Below, in pieces: positions 22,400 through 33,780 of a stretch of DNA of 64,000 nt. The DNA is from Monosporascus cannonballus (taxonomy: Eukaryota > Ascomycota > Sordariomycetes > Xylariales): the NCBI GenBank assembly GCA_004154925.1, contig QJNS01000314.1, positions 1 to 64,000 on the forward strand, written 5' to 3'. The notes below the pieces were generated by a model, which searched no databases, had not been told where the DNA came from, and was given only the letters and a program-made list of their open reading frames with translations. Made by a program: the position numbers and the translations under genes. Each line of letters opens with the position of its first letter. Positions within the stretch are counted from its first letter, which is position 1.

Positions 22400-25300
22400 G
22401 ACAGAAGATTGCTGGTATATTGCGGGAAGCCTGACAAGCGGTATCGCATGTCTAGTGTCTTCCCCAGAACTTGCTGAACTTTAAATATCGTCGGTTCTTC
22501 GAAGAACTGAATCGACGATTGCATGATTTATTGACTCCATGATCCCGTCTCACTCTTTTAAGGTGGTGAGGAGGAGACACGCCTCTGGAAGAAGGCTAGC
22601 AGTATCAGCTGAACAGATGAACAGCTGACTGGGGCGATGAAGTTTCCCAAGCCTATTCTTCCTTACTAGGTAGGGTCTAAACTAAAATACGTCATGTGAG
22701 TAGCGGCTCGAGATTATTAGACAAACAAGCAGAGAACACAAACCAGATTCGTTTGCGGTATGGGAGATAGAAACCAATTTGAGGTAATCATGCCTTTTCA
22801 AGCCCGAACTAAAGCGATCATCTGTTGGCAAGATCATGATGTCGTCGGTTACGTCTTCCGCTCAATAGACCCATTGAACTGTAACACATACGACACGGAG
22901 GTCTCGCCAACATTCTTCACCTTGTACGGATTCGCTGTTGGAAGAGTATTGACACCTATTTAGCCCTGCCGTATCCCCGGACAATAGAACAATGGATCGC
23001 CATGAGATTATCCATCAATTATCGCAGAGTTGCACTGCTTGTCGAGTCGCAAATGCGCTGGCAAACGCCGATCCGGTGAACGTCATCCAGGATTCCAAGC
23101 GTCTACCGTAACTAAGACCAACAATCTCGTGGCCACGTAAGCACATTTATTCGCTACGCCCTGTATTCTTGGTGTGCTATTGCCTATTATCTTTTGCCAT
23201 AAATCCCATATGCCGAGTCCCCATAATGATCTGGTGGCGTGGCTCAGGATCACATGGTACCAACCAACTACAGCAGGCACTCTGCCGAAGGACGCCCGTC
23301 ACACATGGACTGCTTGACATTGGGAGCCTCAGTGCACTTCGTGTAGGTATTGACTGTAATCCAACCCGAGGTCGACTGTCATATCGCATCAGGACCACTC
23401 GGTCTCATCGAGTTCGTTGAGTCAGGGGCTAAGAAGCGAAATCCTTCAAGAACGGGGGAACGGCAGTGAGAGTACGCATCTAGGGGTCTCCAGGGTACTA
23501 TAGCGTGTAGGGTTGAGACAACGCTGTCCACCAAGTTCGCGTTTGCAGAGACCGGTGTGCCTTCAGGCGGTACAGGACGCCGCTAGAGCTCCCCCTATAA
23601 GTGCACACGATGCGTTTAAAGTATTCGTGGGGTGGGCATCCCTTTCCCCTACCAGGGATAGAATAAAAGACGGTTAAAAGCGATATATGTCTTCTTGAAA
23701 TGTGTGCCAAAAGTATGTGAGGATTGAACGGCGCCATGCCGCCGTGGTGCCATCCTCTGGTTGGCGACAGGATGATAAGATCGAATCTGAATAGTGCCGA
23801 AAAATGTGAGACGTCACACTATGACGGGACGTTATCTCTTGTCATAATACGTTGACGAGGTGTTATGCATTATAAAAGGTAAGTCGGTTCTTCGTCAGGG
23901 AGGAGCACACATCTATATAGAGCTTCGCAGAAAGACATACAACCTGTACGACACGCGGTTTTGTTCACCAAACCATACCCCCATTCCAAGGAACCGTATA
24001 TAGACTTTGAATACACATCTCCAGCCTTCATTGGCAAAACATCCAGATGGCAAATTGGACTCCAACTTATCGACAGCCGGTCCTGTCCATATCTATACGA
24101 CTATCCTCTTCATAGTGTCCAGTTGATGAAAGAGGGTTCATGTCGTCGGCCAGCAGTCCTTCCTTCATGTAGTGGCATAGATCGTTCACGTCTCGAAGAT
24201 GCGAACCATCCAGAACCAGGCAGAGTACGTATTATTCAAGTATCACTGCATGGGATGATGGTGAAGCTAGCTGCCAGCACTGGCAGGCCAAGCAACTACG
24301 TCCTTGTCTCACCTTTTCCTAGTCAGCCGCTCGAACGATATAAAGGCCCTTTTTTTTGCGTACAAATTCATGCTTGCCGTCCTACCTGCCGGCAGGTCCA
24401 CTCTGGAGATAGAGTACTGAGTGCCTCATGTGTCCAGCTCATACTCGTTGTGGGCATACATAGCAACACGGTAGAATATGAGTGTCTGCCCCTCTGTGGC
24501 ATCGATTCCTGCATATTCACATAAGACCTTTGTACAAAGGCAAACCCTGAAGAGCCGGTGCATTGGTCTATGGTTTTAGGGGCTATACAGCCGTGCTGAC
24601 CTCCACATACTCCGATTGCTTCAAGGTGGACCCTAGAATCACCACCTCATGTAGCTGGATGTGTTTCCCATTATGCATCGGCATGCGGAAACCAAAATTC
24701 ACACTCAGCGACGTCTTCTTCCTACGGAGGCCGAAGACAAGCTTGGCAGGGCATTATAAGCTTCACGGCAGTGAAGCGTGGCAGTAGGGAAGGAGCGCCG
24801 GCCTCATCTTGGTAGCCGTCAGGAAACCCCCCAAGGAAAACATGGTGAATTTGGTCCGCCGTTAGTGAAATCATATCACGTACTAATCGAAGTCGGCTGC
24901 TCGCCTATGACGCAAAAGGCACAGCCAATAACACCTAGACAGAGAACTCTTTACGCCTGGTCTTTCCTTTACTGAAGGCGACAGAAACTACATAATCAGC
25001 TTCCCGTGTCAAGCCAGGGGCTGTTGCTCTTGTCAGTCCCACTATGTGTCCGAGCATTCAACTGGGGTTTGTCCTAGAGTGGATAATCTCCGCCCTCCGT
25101 AGTATCCCAGTTACGGACCCCGCAAAGAGTAATGGGAATGTCCAATTATGTACAGCTCCCATCCCCAGTCTAGGACATAGTAAACATACAAGTTATGTAG
25201 GGTGGCAGCGCCGCCGCAGTTGAGGACATATAGGTGGGGCCGCCGCCGAACGCCAATAAAAACCCTGCTTTTTTATCACAGGCATCTGCACACAACTGCA

Positions 25301-27769
25301 GCCAACCCAACACGGAACGCTCCAGATATTATTATTGGCTTCCTTTCAAATCTTAAGGGCTAATGCACGGAAAATTGTGTAACGCAACGTCAGGGCGATG
25401 CGACCCGTAGCGGATCCTGATATTATTGGCCACTTCGGCCCAGTGTCGCAAACCTCTACCCTCAGGTTGAAAGATTTCAATATTTAAGAATGGGGAGTCC
25501 GCCCAGCAATATCTGTCATATCATCACGGATCCTCAGTCTGTTCCTCACTACTCTCGTCTTTTGATCCTACTCACCTATATAGTAATTTTACCATTGCAC
25601 ACCACGTCATTCAGCAGACTCCTGGTATAGCTTGACCCTACTTATTCAGCACTCGCTCACCATACTCATTGACTATTCATGAAATGCCGCACCAGTTAAG
25701 GCTCGCCCGCATCTGAAAGGGCTTTCAAGCTCAATGGCTTCCGCGCCGAAACAGTACTTGAAAACTAAGCGTCCAGCTTCAAAGAACGTGTCCGTCAAAG
25801 CAACATGTCCGTCAAACTGGTCTGTTTATCATAACAGCCGATAGTCGGCCACTGCTGCTCTCCTTCCATGCAGGAGGCTCATCATGGCTGCTATTAGCCA
25901 GTACCGATAACGCCTCCTTTCCCACCCGCTGCAGGTGTCGACGATCAACAATCACAACCCGGAACCCGGCTCATCAGATTCTCCGACAACTTGGTATCAA
26001 ATGGCTCCAGTATCTTGCACCATCTTAGCTTCGGACAAGCTCAGCCCTCCCGGTTGAAGTGGTATGCTTGCCTCTGTCCTCTGGAGGCTGCAACTTGAGA
26101 GGGCGAGGGCCACGCCATCTTCTCGACAGCGAGGTGGCGGCATATGCGGGGTAAAATGAGGCTGTTGCATTGGAAATGGACGAATCGCAATGAGCCTTTG
26201 GTGCCTCGTTACACGACATTAGCAGCAATGCACCACATGAAGCATCGCCGACAACCCAAAAGCAGCAGGTTCTACCTTCACCTCGCCGAATGCTCTGCAT
26301 ATATTGGGTCGCATCTATCTACTCAGGCGTTTGGGGCTCCAAACTCGACAGTGGCACAGCAGCTTCAGCGGGGGTGTTCTTCCATCCAAGGTTCCCATTC
26401 GTTGGAACGTCCCCTCTTCTACGTGTTCGTTCGATCCTGTCTACGGCTGGCATGTTGACAGGCGTGTTTACGGTCGCTATCGATGGGGCCGCGACCCGTG
26501 AGACTCGACAGGTGTCTTGGTACCTGTAGCAAACAGCGCAAGACTACGGTTTTGATACGGGAAATCGGCCGTATACTGGACTAAACTGTGCTTGACATAA
26601 TGTTCTGGTCGGTGGGAAGATTGTCGCTCAACCATCAGCTCAAATCCGGAGAAGGCTTACTCGAGCGCGAGTCCAGTCTCATTCAAACACGATATGCAAT
26701 TTTGAGGTGAACCGGGCTGTTTCATCTATCGCATAGATGGCACCTGGGGAAAGCTCTTTATGATACTCGCAAGTCCGTGTCTCCGACGTCACTGCAGGTC
26801 TTCTCTATGGTAAGGCCTGGCCCCTCCCACACCTTCTCCTGAGAAAGGTACCATATCCCACATGAATTCGAGCAATATCCATGCTCTTAGGATCCATTCA
26901 TCTTATGGTTCAACTTGAGCAAAGCCGTGAGCCCCGGTTTCTCGTCTTCTCGCGAAGGACTCACGAGAGGTAGCCTACCATATAGACTCAAGCGAGGTCT
27001 AGGCCCACGGGGATATGCTGACCCTGCTAGAGACTATCTTCCACCGTTTTCCTAGGAATTATTGGCCTGTGTCTGCCTTTAGGGGACTAGTGCCCTGCAG
27101 GTGTGGGTTGGTGCCTTTCTCCTAAGCACCTGCATCGTGTACCCCTCCTCAGTGGTCCTAACCAGCGTTCAATGCGTTCAACGCCTGGCTCTCACTAATT
27201 GCGTATGTACAGCTAATGGACTCCCCTTAGTGATCCAATCGCGTGGATGTATGGTTCCGTTTCCCGCTTCGATGCTGAGGGTAGTCCAGTTGCTATCCAT
27301 CGACCGTTCATTACTGGGAGGCTCCACCATCTCGGCTTTAGGGGGTAGGCAAATCTGATACATCATATCGGAGCAGGGAGCAGGGAATATTGTCACCTTG
27401 CTGTGAAAATTGCATGCACATTCTGGAGAGCGGAAGTTTTGCATTACCAAGAAGCGGCGGCTACTATAGGGAAGTATCGATTATGCTGGCCTGTCTATTA
27501 ACCCTGGGGCATAACCACACTATATCCCTAATAGAAGCCTCGGTTCCTGCGGCCCTGGCATTTTGTCAATATAAAACCGCTCCTGAGAGCTGATCCCGCT
27601 GGAGCAAAGCAGTATGACTCGTACATGCTGAACTCGTAACGCTCTGTAGCATCTTCATAACTGTCAAAAGCTTCGTGATTCAAGTGCCCTGTACCATTCT
27701 GTACCGTTTTCAAACCGCGTTCCCGTGCTCCACTTCACCAGACCCCTAGTCTTCGCCTTACTCCCAGCT
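22400..27769. other. 5.4-kb gene-free accessory stretch
   Basis: No recognisable gene. Open frames of up to 187 codons (23961-24524, plus) lack domains and have irregular composition. It may contain heavily decayed mobile-element or gene sequence that cannot be recognised by eye. Base composition is mixed rather than A/T-rich. Confidence 0.4.
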
Positions 27770-28131
27770 ATGGCGCCGGACTCCAATCGTGCAGTTTACG
27801 GAGGGTTAGTTCTCCGTTTCTTCAACACATCCACACCGGCCGCCGCTCTCCGTCTCCGTAAATCCCATGTGCTTCCGGGTCCGGGCCCGGGCTGCTGACC
27901 TTCTTCTCCTTTAGCCAAACTCCAAAGAAACCGGCTCACACCTTCTCCGTCCAGCCTCCTACGAAGCACCCCGTCGACCAGCAGAGCCTCGGCGCCTACC
28001 GCCTTACGATCTTCGCCAACGCCCCGGGGTTCGTCCCCCTCGGAACGGGGCAGAGCCCCGAGTCCGTCGATGCCGCACACCGAGCCCGGGTTGTCGCGCA
28101 GCTCAACGCCACAACACCGGGTCTGCCGTGA
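27770..28131 (+). pseudogene. unassigned C/G-rich coding fragment with a frame change
   Basis: An ATG at 27770 opens a 42-residue frame (MAPDSNRAVYGGLVLRFFNT...) ending at TGA 27896-27898. In another frame, open from 27862, the sequence reads FSVQPPTKHPVDQQSLGAYR and LTIFANAPGFVPLGTGQSPE and stops at TGA 28129-28131. Almost every codon of this second part ends in C or G, matching host exon usage, so it is very likely derived from a real gene. The frame switch falls in a GGGTCCGGGCCCGGG tract, a plausible slippage site; a short intron ending in CTTTAG near 27914 is an alternative. The antisense strand is also open, as expected for a C/G-third-position exon. I do not recognise the family. Confidence 0.45.
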
Positions 28132-29032
28132 GACGTCTATACATGCTAGGAGTTTACACGCACACAGGAGAGAGGTCCCAGGATCTTGTCTCGCCAGACG
28201 CCCGCATGAGGGTGCTATGGCATGTTTAGGCTGTGTCGGGATAGCGAGCCCGGTGAAGGAGCTAGCTGTTGGTATGAGCAAACGAACTTAGCTGATCTTG
28301 GTATAATAACGTGTAACTATGCTTCTAGCATATTGCTACGTATGAGATAGAAGATATATATAAAACAATAGTATAACAAGCAGCTAGACGATGATCTATT
28401 GCATGCAACGCGTCGAGAAAGAGGTAGCTATGTTATAGTATATATATATATGTCTTAACACCTTCTATAAATGGAGTTTGTAAACTCGACCTACAATATA
28501 ATTGCTACTTCGATTATTCCTGGTGGAACTTGATATAAGTGAGTATGCTAGGAAATATATTGACCTTAGCGAATGGAGAGGAAGGCTAGGCTAATCAAGT
28601 GTATATAAGCTGGAGCTTAGCTAATAATAGGGGCATCCCATTAACTTGAAATACATCCGGTTAGCTGCCGTGTCTTCTCCTTCTGCCTTCGGTACCTACT
28701 TAATCTACCTGTGTAGGCCCCAGGGCCTACTTTCACGAATCTCCACTGATTCTTCCACGATATTCGTCTGAGTCGTATCGTTTCGATGGTGTTCTTATCA
28801 ACCGAACGCATCTCCTGCGTTGCGCGGCTTGAGTTCCCCGCTCATGTGATGTTGAACCGCTGAGAGAAAGCGGAACTTGCCGTAAATGCCAAGCCACTGG
28901 TAACCGTGTGATAGAGCCGGTGCGAAAAGGGGGGGGGGGGGGTTTGGGAGCTCAAATCATCATCGCGGCGCGCGGTAGCAACTTAGACTATCCAAAGGAG
29001 AGGCGTTGTCGCATTATTAAACCTTTTCAGAC
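28132..29032. other. intergenic with A/T-rich patch and poly-G run
   Basis: No gene recognised. There is an A/T-rich patch with a TATATATATAT run around 28436-28452 and 14 consecutive G at 28929-28942. Confidence 0.5.
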
Positions 29033-30123
29033 ATGTCGGAACAGCAGTTCGACTCGATGGTTAGCGCGGGCTCCCGGCGACAATGGGCGACGGCGGATGA
29101 CTGGGAAAGACACAGGGAAACCATTGTCAACTTATATTTTAACGGACATACCATGCTGCAACAAGCACCAATTCTTAGCGACATGAGCAGGTCTCCCCGC
29201 TTGAGTAGGGCCCCTGTGGCATATGGTGTTAGCAAAACTATGTTCAAGAAGAGATCCAGTGCGTGGGGTGTAGGCAAGAACGTGAGACGCAGATATGCAT
29301 GTAAGAAGGCCAACGGACAGGTTCCGATCCCCGTTCAGCTACGGAATGGATCCCATCAGACGTGGGTAAGGTAAAGCCGCATGCTCGTACCGGCTGGTTA
29401 CGTAGCGCGCAGCGTGGCTTGGTTGGATCTGCCACCCCTTGGAATCTAGAGCACAATCGCAAATCTCAGCCGAGCAAACCTCTTATCTCCTGTCGGGAAC
29501 GATCACCCGGAGCTTCGGCCTCCGCCCTGTTTCCACTGGCGTCTCCGGGGAACGTGTGGCTGGTCGAGAAATGGATGTTCCTCATTCGCAACTACGTGCC
29601 TGCGGCTTTTGCGATGGGTCCTGTGGAAGCCGCTGCCATGCGGCGCCGTTATAATGGACGAGCAACTCCTTGTGTGGTTTAACCGCACCAGGTCTTGCTC
29701 AATTGCTCTTGCTCAAGGTGATTCCAGGCACGCGTCTCGAATTTTAAGCACGCGCATGGATGAGTATCAAGACTTCGTCGCACCACAATATCCGCTCTTG
29801 ATCTTATTCGCAATACACAGCCTTGTACCAGCAGCTACTTTCCGCCCCATGGTTGTAATGTGATCGCTTCGATACATGCGCGACGTATCGAGAATAAACC
29901 ACAAAAATCTGCACTCGATCCGCCTGACCCTGGAACATCTATATGGGATGCGATTGCTAGAATGGCGCAGGACACTGGCGAACTGCTCGAACCATACTTC
30001 CGACTTCTTTGCAGTGTCCTTGGTCCCCGTGTTGAGCCTTCGACTGGATTGTTCATTGCGATAAGTCGTGGGTTCAGTACCCACGAACAGGGTGAAACCG
30101 CCATTGGGAAACAAGCCACCTAA
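29033..30123 (+). pseudogene. broken Clr5-domain gene
   Basis: The ATG at 29033 opens a frame with a Clr5-like domain: TADDWERHRETIVNLYFNG near residues 20-38 and SKTMFKKRSSAWGVGKNVRR near 67-86. Clr5 domains are short putative DNA-binding modules at the N-terminus of many Pezizomycotina proteins. The stretch between the two motifs is unlike the usual spacing, hinting at a local lesion. After a stop at about 29374 the coding character continues in other frames: RNYVPAAF near 29600, a block with RSCSIALAQGD and PQYPLLILFAIHSL near 29690-29825, and LLEWRRTLANCSNHTSDFF near 29950-30010. One join (donor GTAAGG at 29355, acceptor CAG at 29412) would work as an intron; the later switches look like frameshifts. 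Most likely a decaying gene; a multi-intron gene is the alternative. Confidence 0.5.
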
Positions 30124-31949
30124 GGGGGGATCCAACAACTCCTTAGCGCACGGTGGGCATCATCGAGATGCCTGCATTATCAGAAGGCGTTGACCGACCT
30201 GAGCATACCAAAATTATTTTGACTCCCGACAACCCCGGCCACAATACCACGAGCAACGGTCTCGAGGATTTATATTTTCTTATGCTGTAAGGCATTTACA
30301 CCGTACCACTGATAGATCTATAGACTTTAGGAGTTAAGATGAAGATATAAGGCTCACCTAACATTGTAAACACATGGAAGGAGAAATGGAAAGATGCATA
30401 TTTGCTTGACGGTACTGAGCAAGTGGTAAGGTCCGATAATGGTCCACCTGATATACGAACGGAGGGTTAAGTGGCAACCAAGGACAATGCGCCTACGTGG
30501 TAAGGGAAACCGGGGAAGATGCTTCGTCCATGACCCTGAAGCTAGAGAGGCTACGAGTTGAGATGGAATCACGCATTATTGCTTAACATGGCATGGCCCC
30601 CAGTTTCGAGTATAAGTAAGACCTCGGACAAAGGGACGAATACAACTATTGTTATAACAGTACGCAATCATATAGAAGGAGGGATATGTCCGGTGCCTGC
30701 AATGCCCTTAAGGCGGTCGTGATCGCCAAGGCCGATCCACTCAGCGACCGAAATATCCATCGAGACATACCACTTACATCTAAGGTGGACTGCACTCCTA
30801 TGCATGAAGTCGCCAATATCAGGTGTATAACCCCCTCCTGCAATGGGTTATAGCGATGTCGATCAGTGAGAGAGAGGCAACCGATGAAGAAATTATAGGG
30901 GTTTACCCACTTCCCCGGACTACCCCCACTCGCCCGCGTAATTAAGCGCCGCGCCTGGGTCGAATTGGATGTTTCGATTCGACTTCGCAGCGCTTAGCCG
31001 ATTGGCCATGAGGGCCCGAAGGCTCTGAAACTTCAACGTTTTGGAGTGGGGCCCGGCGCATATCACAGCACACTCCAGTCGCCCATAGATGCTACAGTAC
31101 CTGCTTGATGTCGCCGCTGGTGCTGGCGATCTACCGCTGATTGACGACGCATTTGCCTGACCTGCGGGGCTCTTAAATGGAGATGGTCAGGGGATGAAGA
31201 CAGGTACGGTGCCTGAAAGAGGGGCTCGTAGGGGTCCGATATACCGGTAGTGGTGATTTGTAGGTTGTTAGTGGCTTGCTTGCCGCGTCCAACCCAGGTT
31301 TCCAGTGCGTGCATCCAACAACCAACCAGTTGGCCAGGACTCCATGACCCGGTCGAGGTCTAGCGGCGCGCATACTGGTCATCACCTTCCAGATGTGAAA
31401 CAGGAATCCCTGGGAGATGCAGATGTTCGGTGATTCTTTGTCCTGAGAAGTTTTGGAGAGTGCCATGGGTGTTAGGGGGACTCTTCAGTCAGTGTATGTG
31501 AGTGGTGGTTCAACGTGAAGATCCCTGGCCCACCAACACCACCACGTCTCTTTGTGTCTTGTTCATAACCCTCCCTGGTTACAGCCAATAGGAACTGTTC
31601 TTGACTAACATATCCCATTCAGTCACTCACTATATAAGAGATTCACAAGGCCCATTGTCCGGAGCACAAAACATTGTTCCTCAACACCTTGCCCTAAGAA
31701 AACAACCGCATTCTTCCACTCTCTAGATCTTTCTTTTCTTTCACACTCCTTCCAAAGCACATTTCGAGCATTTAAGAGCATCAGGAATCGGCTGGTTTCC
31801 GGTTTTGGAATACTCTTCACTATCATTAGCATTCAAACTAGGAAGAAGAAAAAGTCTGGAGCTTTTTTTCGCTTTCTTCACACAGGCTAGAAGAAACACA
31901 CACCTCCCTTGACACCCAAAGCAGCAACAAGATACCTCGAACAGCAAAA
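30124..31949. other. intergenic upstream of AA11 enzyme
   Basis: No gene recognised. The distal part may hold further decayed Clr5-gene sequence. The proximal 400 bp should be the promoter and 5' UTR of the AA11 gene. Confidence 0.5.
31631..31637 (+). promoter_or_regulatory. possible TATA box of the AA11 gene
   Basis: TATATAA lies 313 bp before the AA11 start codon, followed by a C/T-rich stretch with many CTTTC and CACA motifs typical of a fungal leader. Position relative to the transcription start is unknown. Confidence 0.35.
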
Positions 31950-33173
31950 ATGTCTTCCTTCGGCAGCAAGAGCCTTGCCGCGGCCCTGGCGCTGGTCGCC
32001 TCTACGGCCAACGCACACATGATCATGAAGACGCCGACGCCGTTCTCGGCGGACAAGCTGGACAACGGCCCCATAACCGGCGCGGCGTCGTACCCCTGCA
32101 AGGTGAGCGGGGACCCGGCGGCGTGGTACAGCCGGGACGGCATCGCAACGACGATGGCTGTGGGCGAGAGCCAGACGCTGTCGTTCACGGGTTCGGCAGT
32201 GCACGGCGGCGGAAGCTGCCAGCTGGCCATCACGAGCGACCTGCAGCCGTCGGCCTCGACGTCGTGGCAAGTCATCAAGAGCATCGAGGGCGGGTGCCCG
32301 AGCGTCGGCGGCGACGGCCCCAGCGAGTATGAGTTCGCCATTCCAGAGGGCGTGAGCCCCGGCGACTACACCTTCGCCTGGACCTGGATCTCCAAGCTCG
32401 CGGGCCAGCCCGAGTACTACATGAACTGCGCCCCCATCACCGTCACCGGCGGCGCCGCCAAGCGAAACGTTGAGAGCCCCCACAGGTGCAACGAGACCGC
32501 GGGTGCTGCCGACGAGGCCCTCCTTCTCCCACGCCAGGACAGCCTTCCCGAGCTCTTCGTCGCCAATATCGCCGGCATCAACGACTGCAAGACCGAGCCG
32601 GGCACCGACCCGGAGTTCCCGAACCCGGGCACGGTGGTCGAACGGCCCAACACGGCCGCCAAGTTCGCCAAGGTCGCAGGAACGAACTGCGTGCCCAAAG
32701 GCGGCTCTGATTCTGGCTCAGGCAGCGGAAGCGGCGGAAACGGCGACAACGGCGGCAACGGCGGCAATGGCAACAACGGCGGCAATGGCAACAACGGCGG
32801 CAACGGCAATGGCGTTTACCTCCCGGCTCCCACTACCACGACCACCGACGCCGCGCCGACCACAACCAACGACGCCGCGCCGACACCGACAGCCGAGCCC
32901 ACGGGCGACGATAGTGCGCCGCCGGCGCCGACCTCTAGCCCGGTCAACCCGCCCGGGTCCGGCTCAGGCTCAGGCGGTCTCAGCGGTCCCTGCACCGAGG
33001 AGGGCATGTTCAACTGCGACGGGACCTCGTTCCAGCAGTGCGCGTCCGGGTCCTGGACCGCTATGCAGGCGCTCCCGGGCGGCATGAGCTGCTCTACGGG
33101 CATTAGCGCAGACCTCTGGGCTCGCGATGACAGCAAGAGGAGCATCGGAAGCCGCCGCGGCCGCCGCGTCTAA
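31950..33173 (+). CDS. AA11-like lytic polysaccharide monooxygenase with C-terminal binding module
   Basis: AA11 enzymes are secreted copper monooxygenases that oxidatively cleave chitin. The single exon encodes 407 residues. A signal peptide (1-22) ends ...STANA, exposing His23 as the N-terminal copper ligand. His85 in AVHGGGSC completes the histidine brace, and EYYMNCAP near 155-162 supplies the axial Tyr. Spacing (mature His1/His63/Tyr134 or 135) is close to characterised AA11. A linker from about 170 to 345 carries (Gly-Gly-Asn)n and Thr/Pro-Ala repeats, matched by DNA tandem repeats at about 32743-32815. The C-terminus has a Cys-rich module, CTEEGMFNCDG...FQQCASGSW, resembling the X278/CBM19-like chitin-binding modules found on some AA11s; the tail ends in a basic stretch. 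The start is set by the signal peptide and AAAATG context. Neighbours give no functional link. AA9/AA10 are less likely given these motifs. Confidence 0.85.
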   Translation: MSSFGSKSLAAALALVASTANAHMIMKTPTPFSADKLDNGPITGAASYPCKVSGDPAAWYSRDGIATTMAVGESQTLSFTGSAVHGGGSCQLAITSDLQPSASTSWQVIKSIEGGCPSVGGDGPSEYEFAIPEGVSPGDYTFAWTWISKLAGQPEYYMNCAPITVTGGAAKRNVESPHRCNETAGAADEALLLPRQDSLPELFVANIAGINDCKTEPGTDPEFPNPGTVVERPNTAAKFAKVAGTNCVPKGGSDSGSGSGSGGNGDNGGNGGNGNNGGNGNNGGNGNGVYLPAPTTTTTDAAPTTTNDAAPTPTAEPTGDDSAPPAPTSSPVNPPGSGSGSGGLSGPCTEEGMFNCDGTSFQQCASGSWTAMQALPGGMSCSTGISADLWARDDSKRSIGSRRGRRV

Positions 33174-33778
33174 GGGTGTTTGTGAGAGCCAGAGAGGGAG
33201 AGAGGGCAGGAGTGTATGAAACATATGCCTGAGTTGGATGGGGGTTGCTTCATGCCGGAAATGAAGAAGTTTTTTCTGGCTAACGATCATGATGAAAACA
33301 GCGCTGTTCCCTTCGTTCTTTGTACCTTTTGGGAAATGATGATAACACCGGAATGGCGCAAATGGTTAGACTCTCGGTTCAAACATACATGCATAGATAC
33401 CTCAAATTATGTACATGACATATCCTTTCATTCCTGGTGTTCCGCATCGTGACTTTGATCGTTGCTACCTAGTTAGCTGTACGAATGAAGACTAAGCCGT
33501 AGTGTCAGTCGGTTCTTCGTTGCTTGACGGACGCTATTAAGACCATCCCTGGTGTTATGGCGTCGTCGGTGAGGCCTTCAGGAATCGCATGCAGACTAGG
33601 TACAGTCCCAAATATTGGGCTGGGCAGGTTCTGGCCAAAATAATTGTGCCACCTTTATATACAGGTGTCGAAGTATGGGAACCGGTTTATAGAGCTTAAC
33701 CTGTATTGAATCGATTACTTCGTATGAATAAAGAAAGCTGGTGGCCATTCGGACTTAACGTATCAAAAAAGAATTGCT
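33174..33778. other. AA11 3' flank
   Basis: No gene recognised; it should contain the AA11 3' UTR. It ends at the TA target site of the following transposon. Confidence 0.5.
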
Positions 33779-33780
33779 TA

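Noticed and set aside
23961..24524. 187-codon plus-strand frame in accessory DNA
   Set aside because: Irregular codon use, no domain, no homologue recognised; probably chance.
30060..30090. T-arm-like hairpin CGTGGGTTCAGTACCCACG
   Set aside because: The loop lacks the conserved A58 and no cloverleaf can be built upstream.
30890..31055. SYGGRG motifs upstream of the AA11 gene as CreA sites
   Set aside because: A six-base degenerate motif is expected every few hundred bases on two strands; the density here is not convincing.
31887..32483. 198-codon minus-strand frame over the AA11 gene
   Set aside because: Antisense shadow of an exon with C/G third positions; the sense strand has signal peptide and copper ligands.
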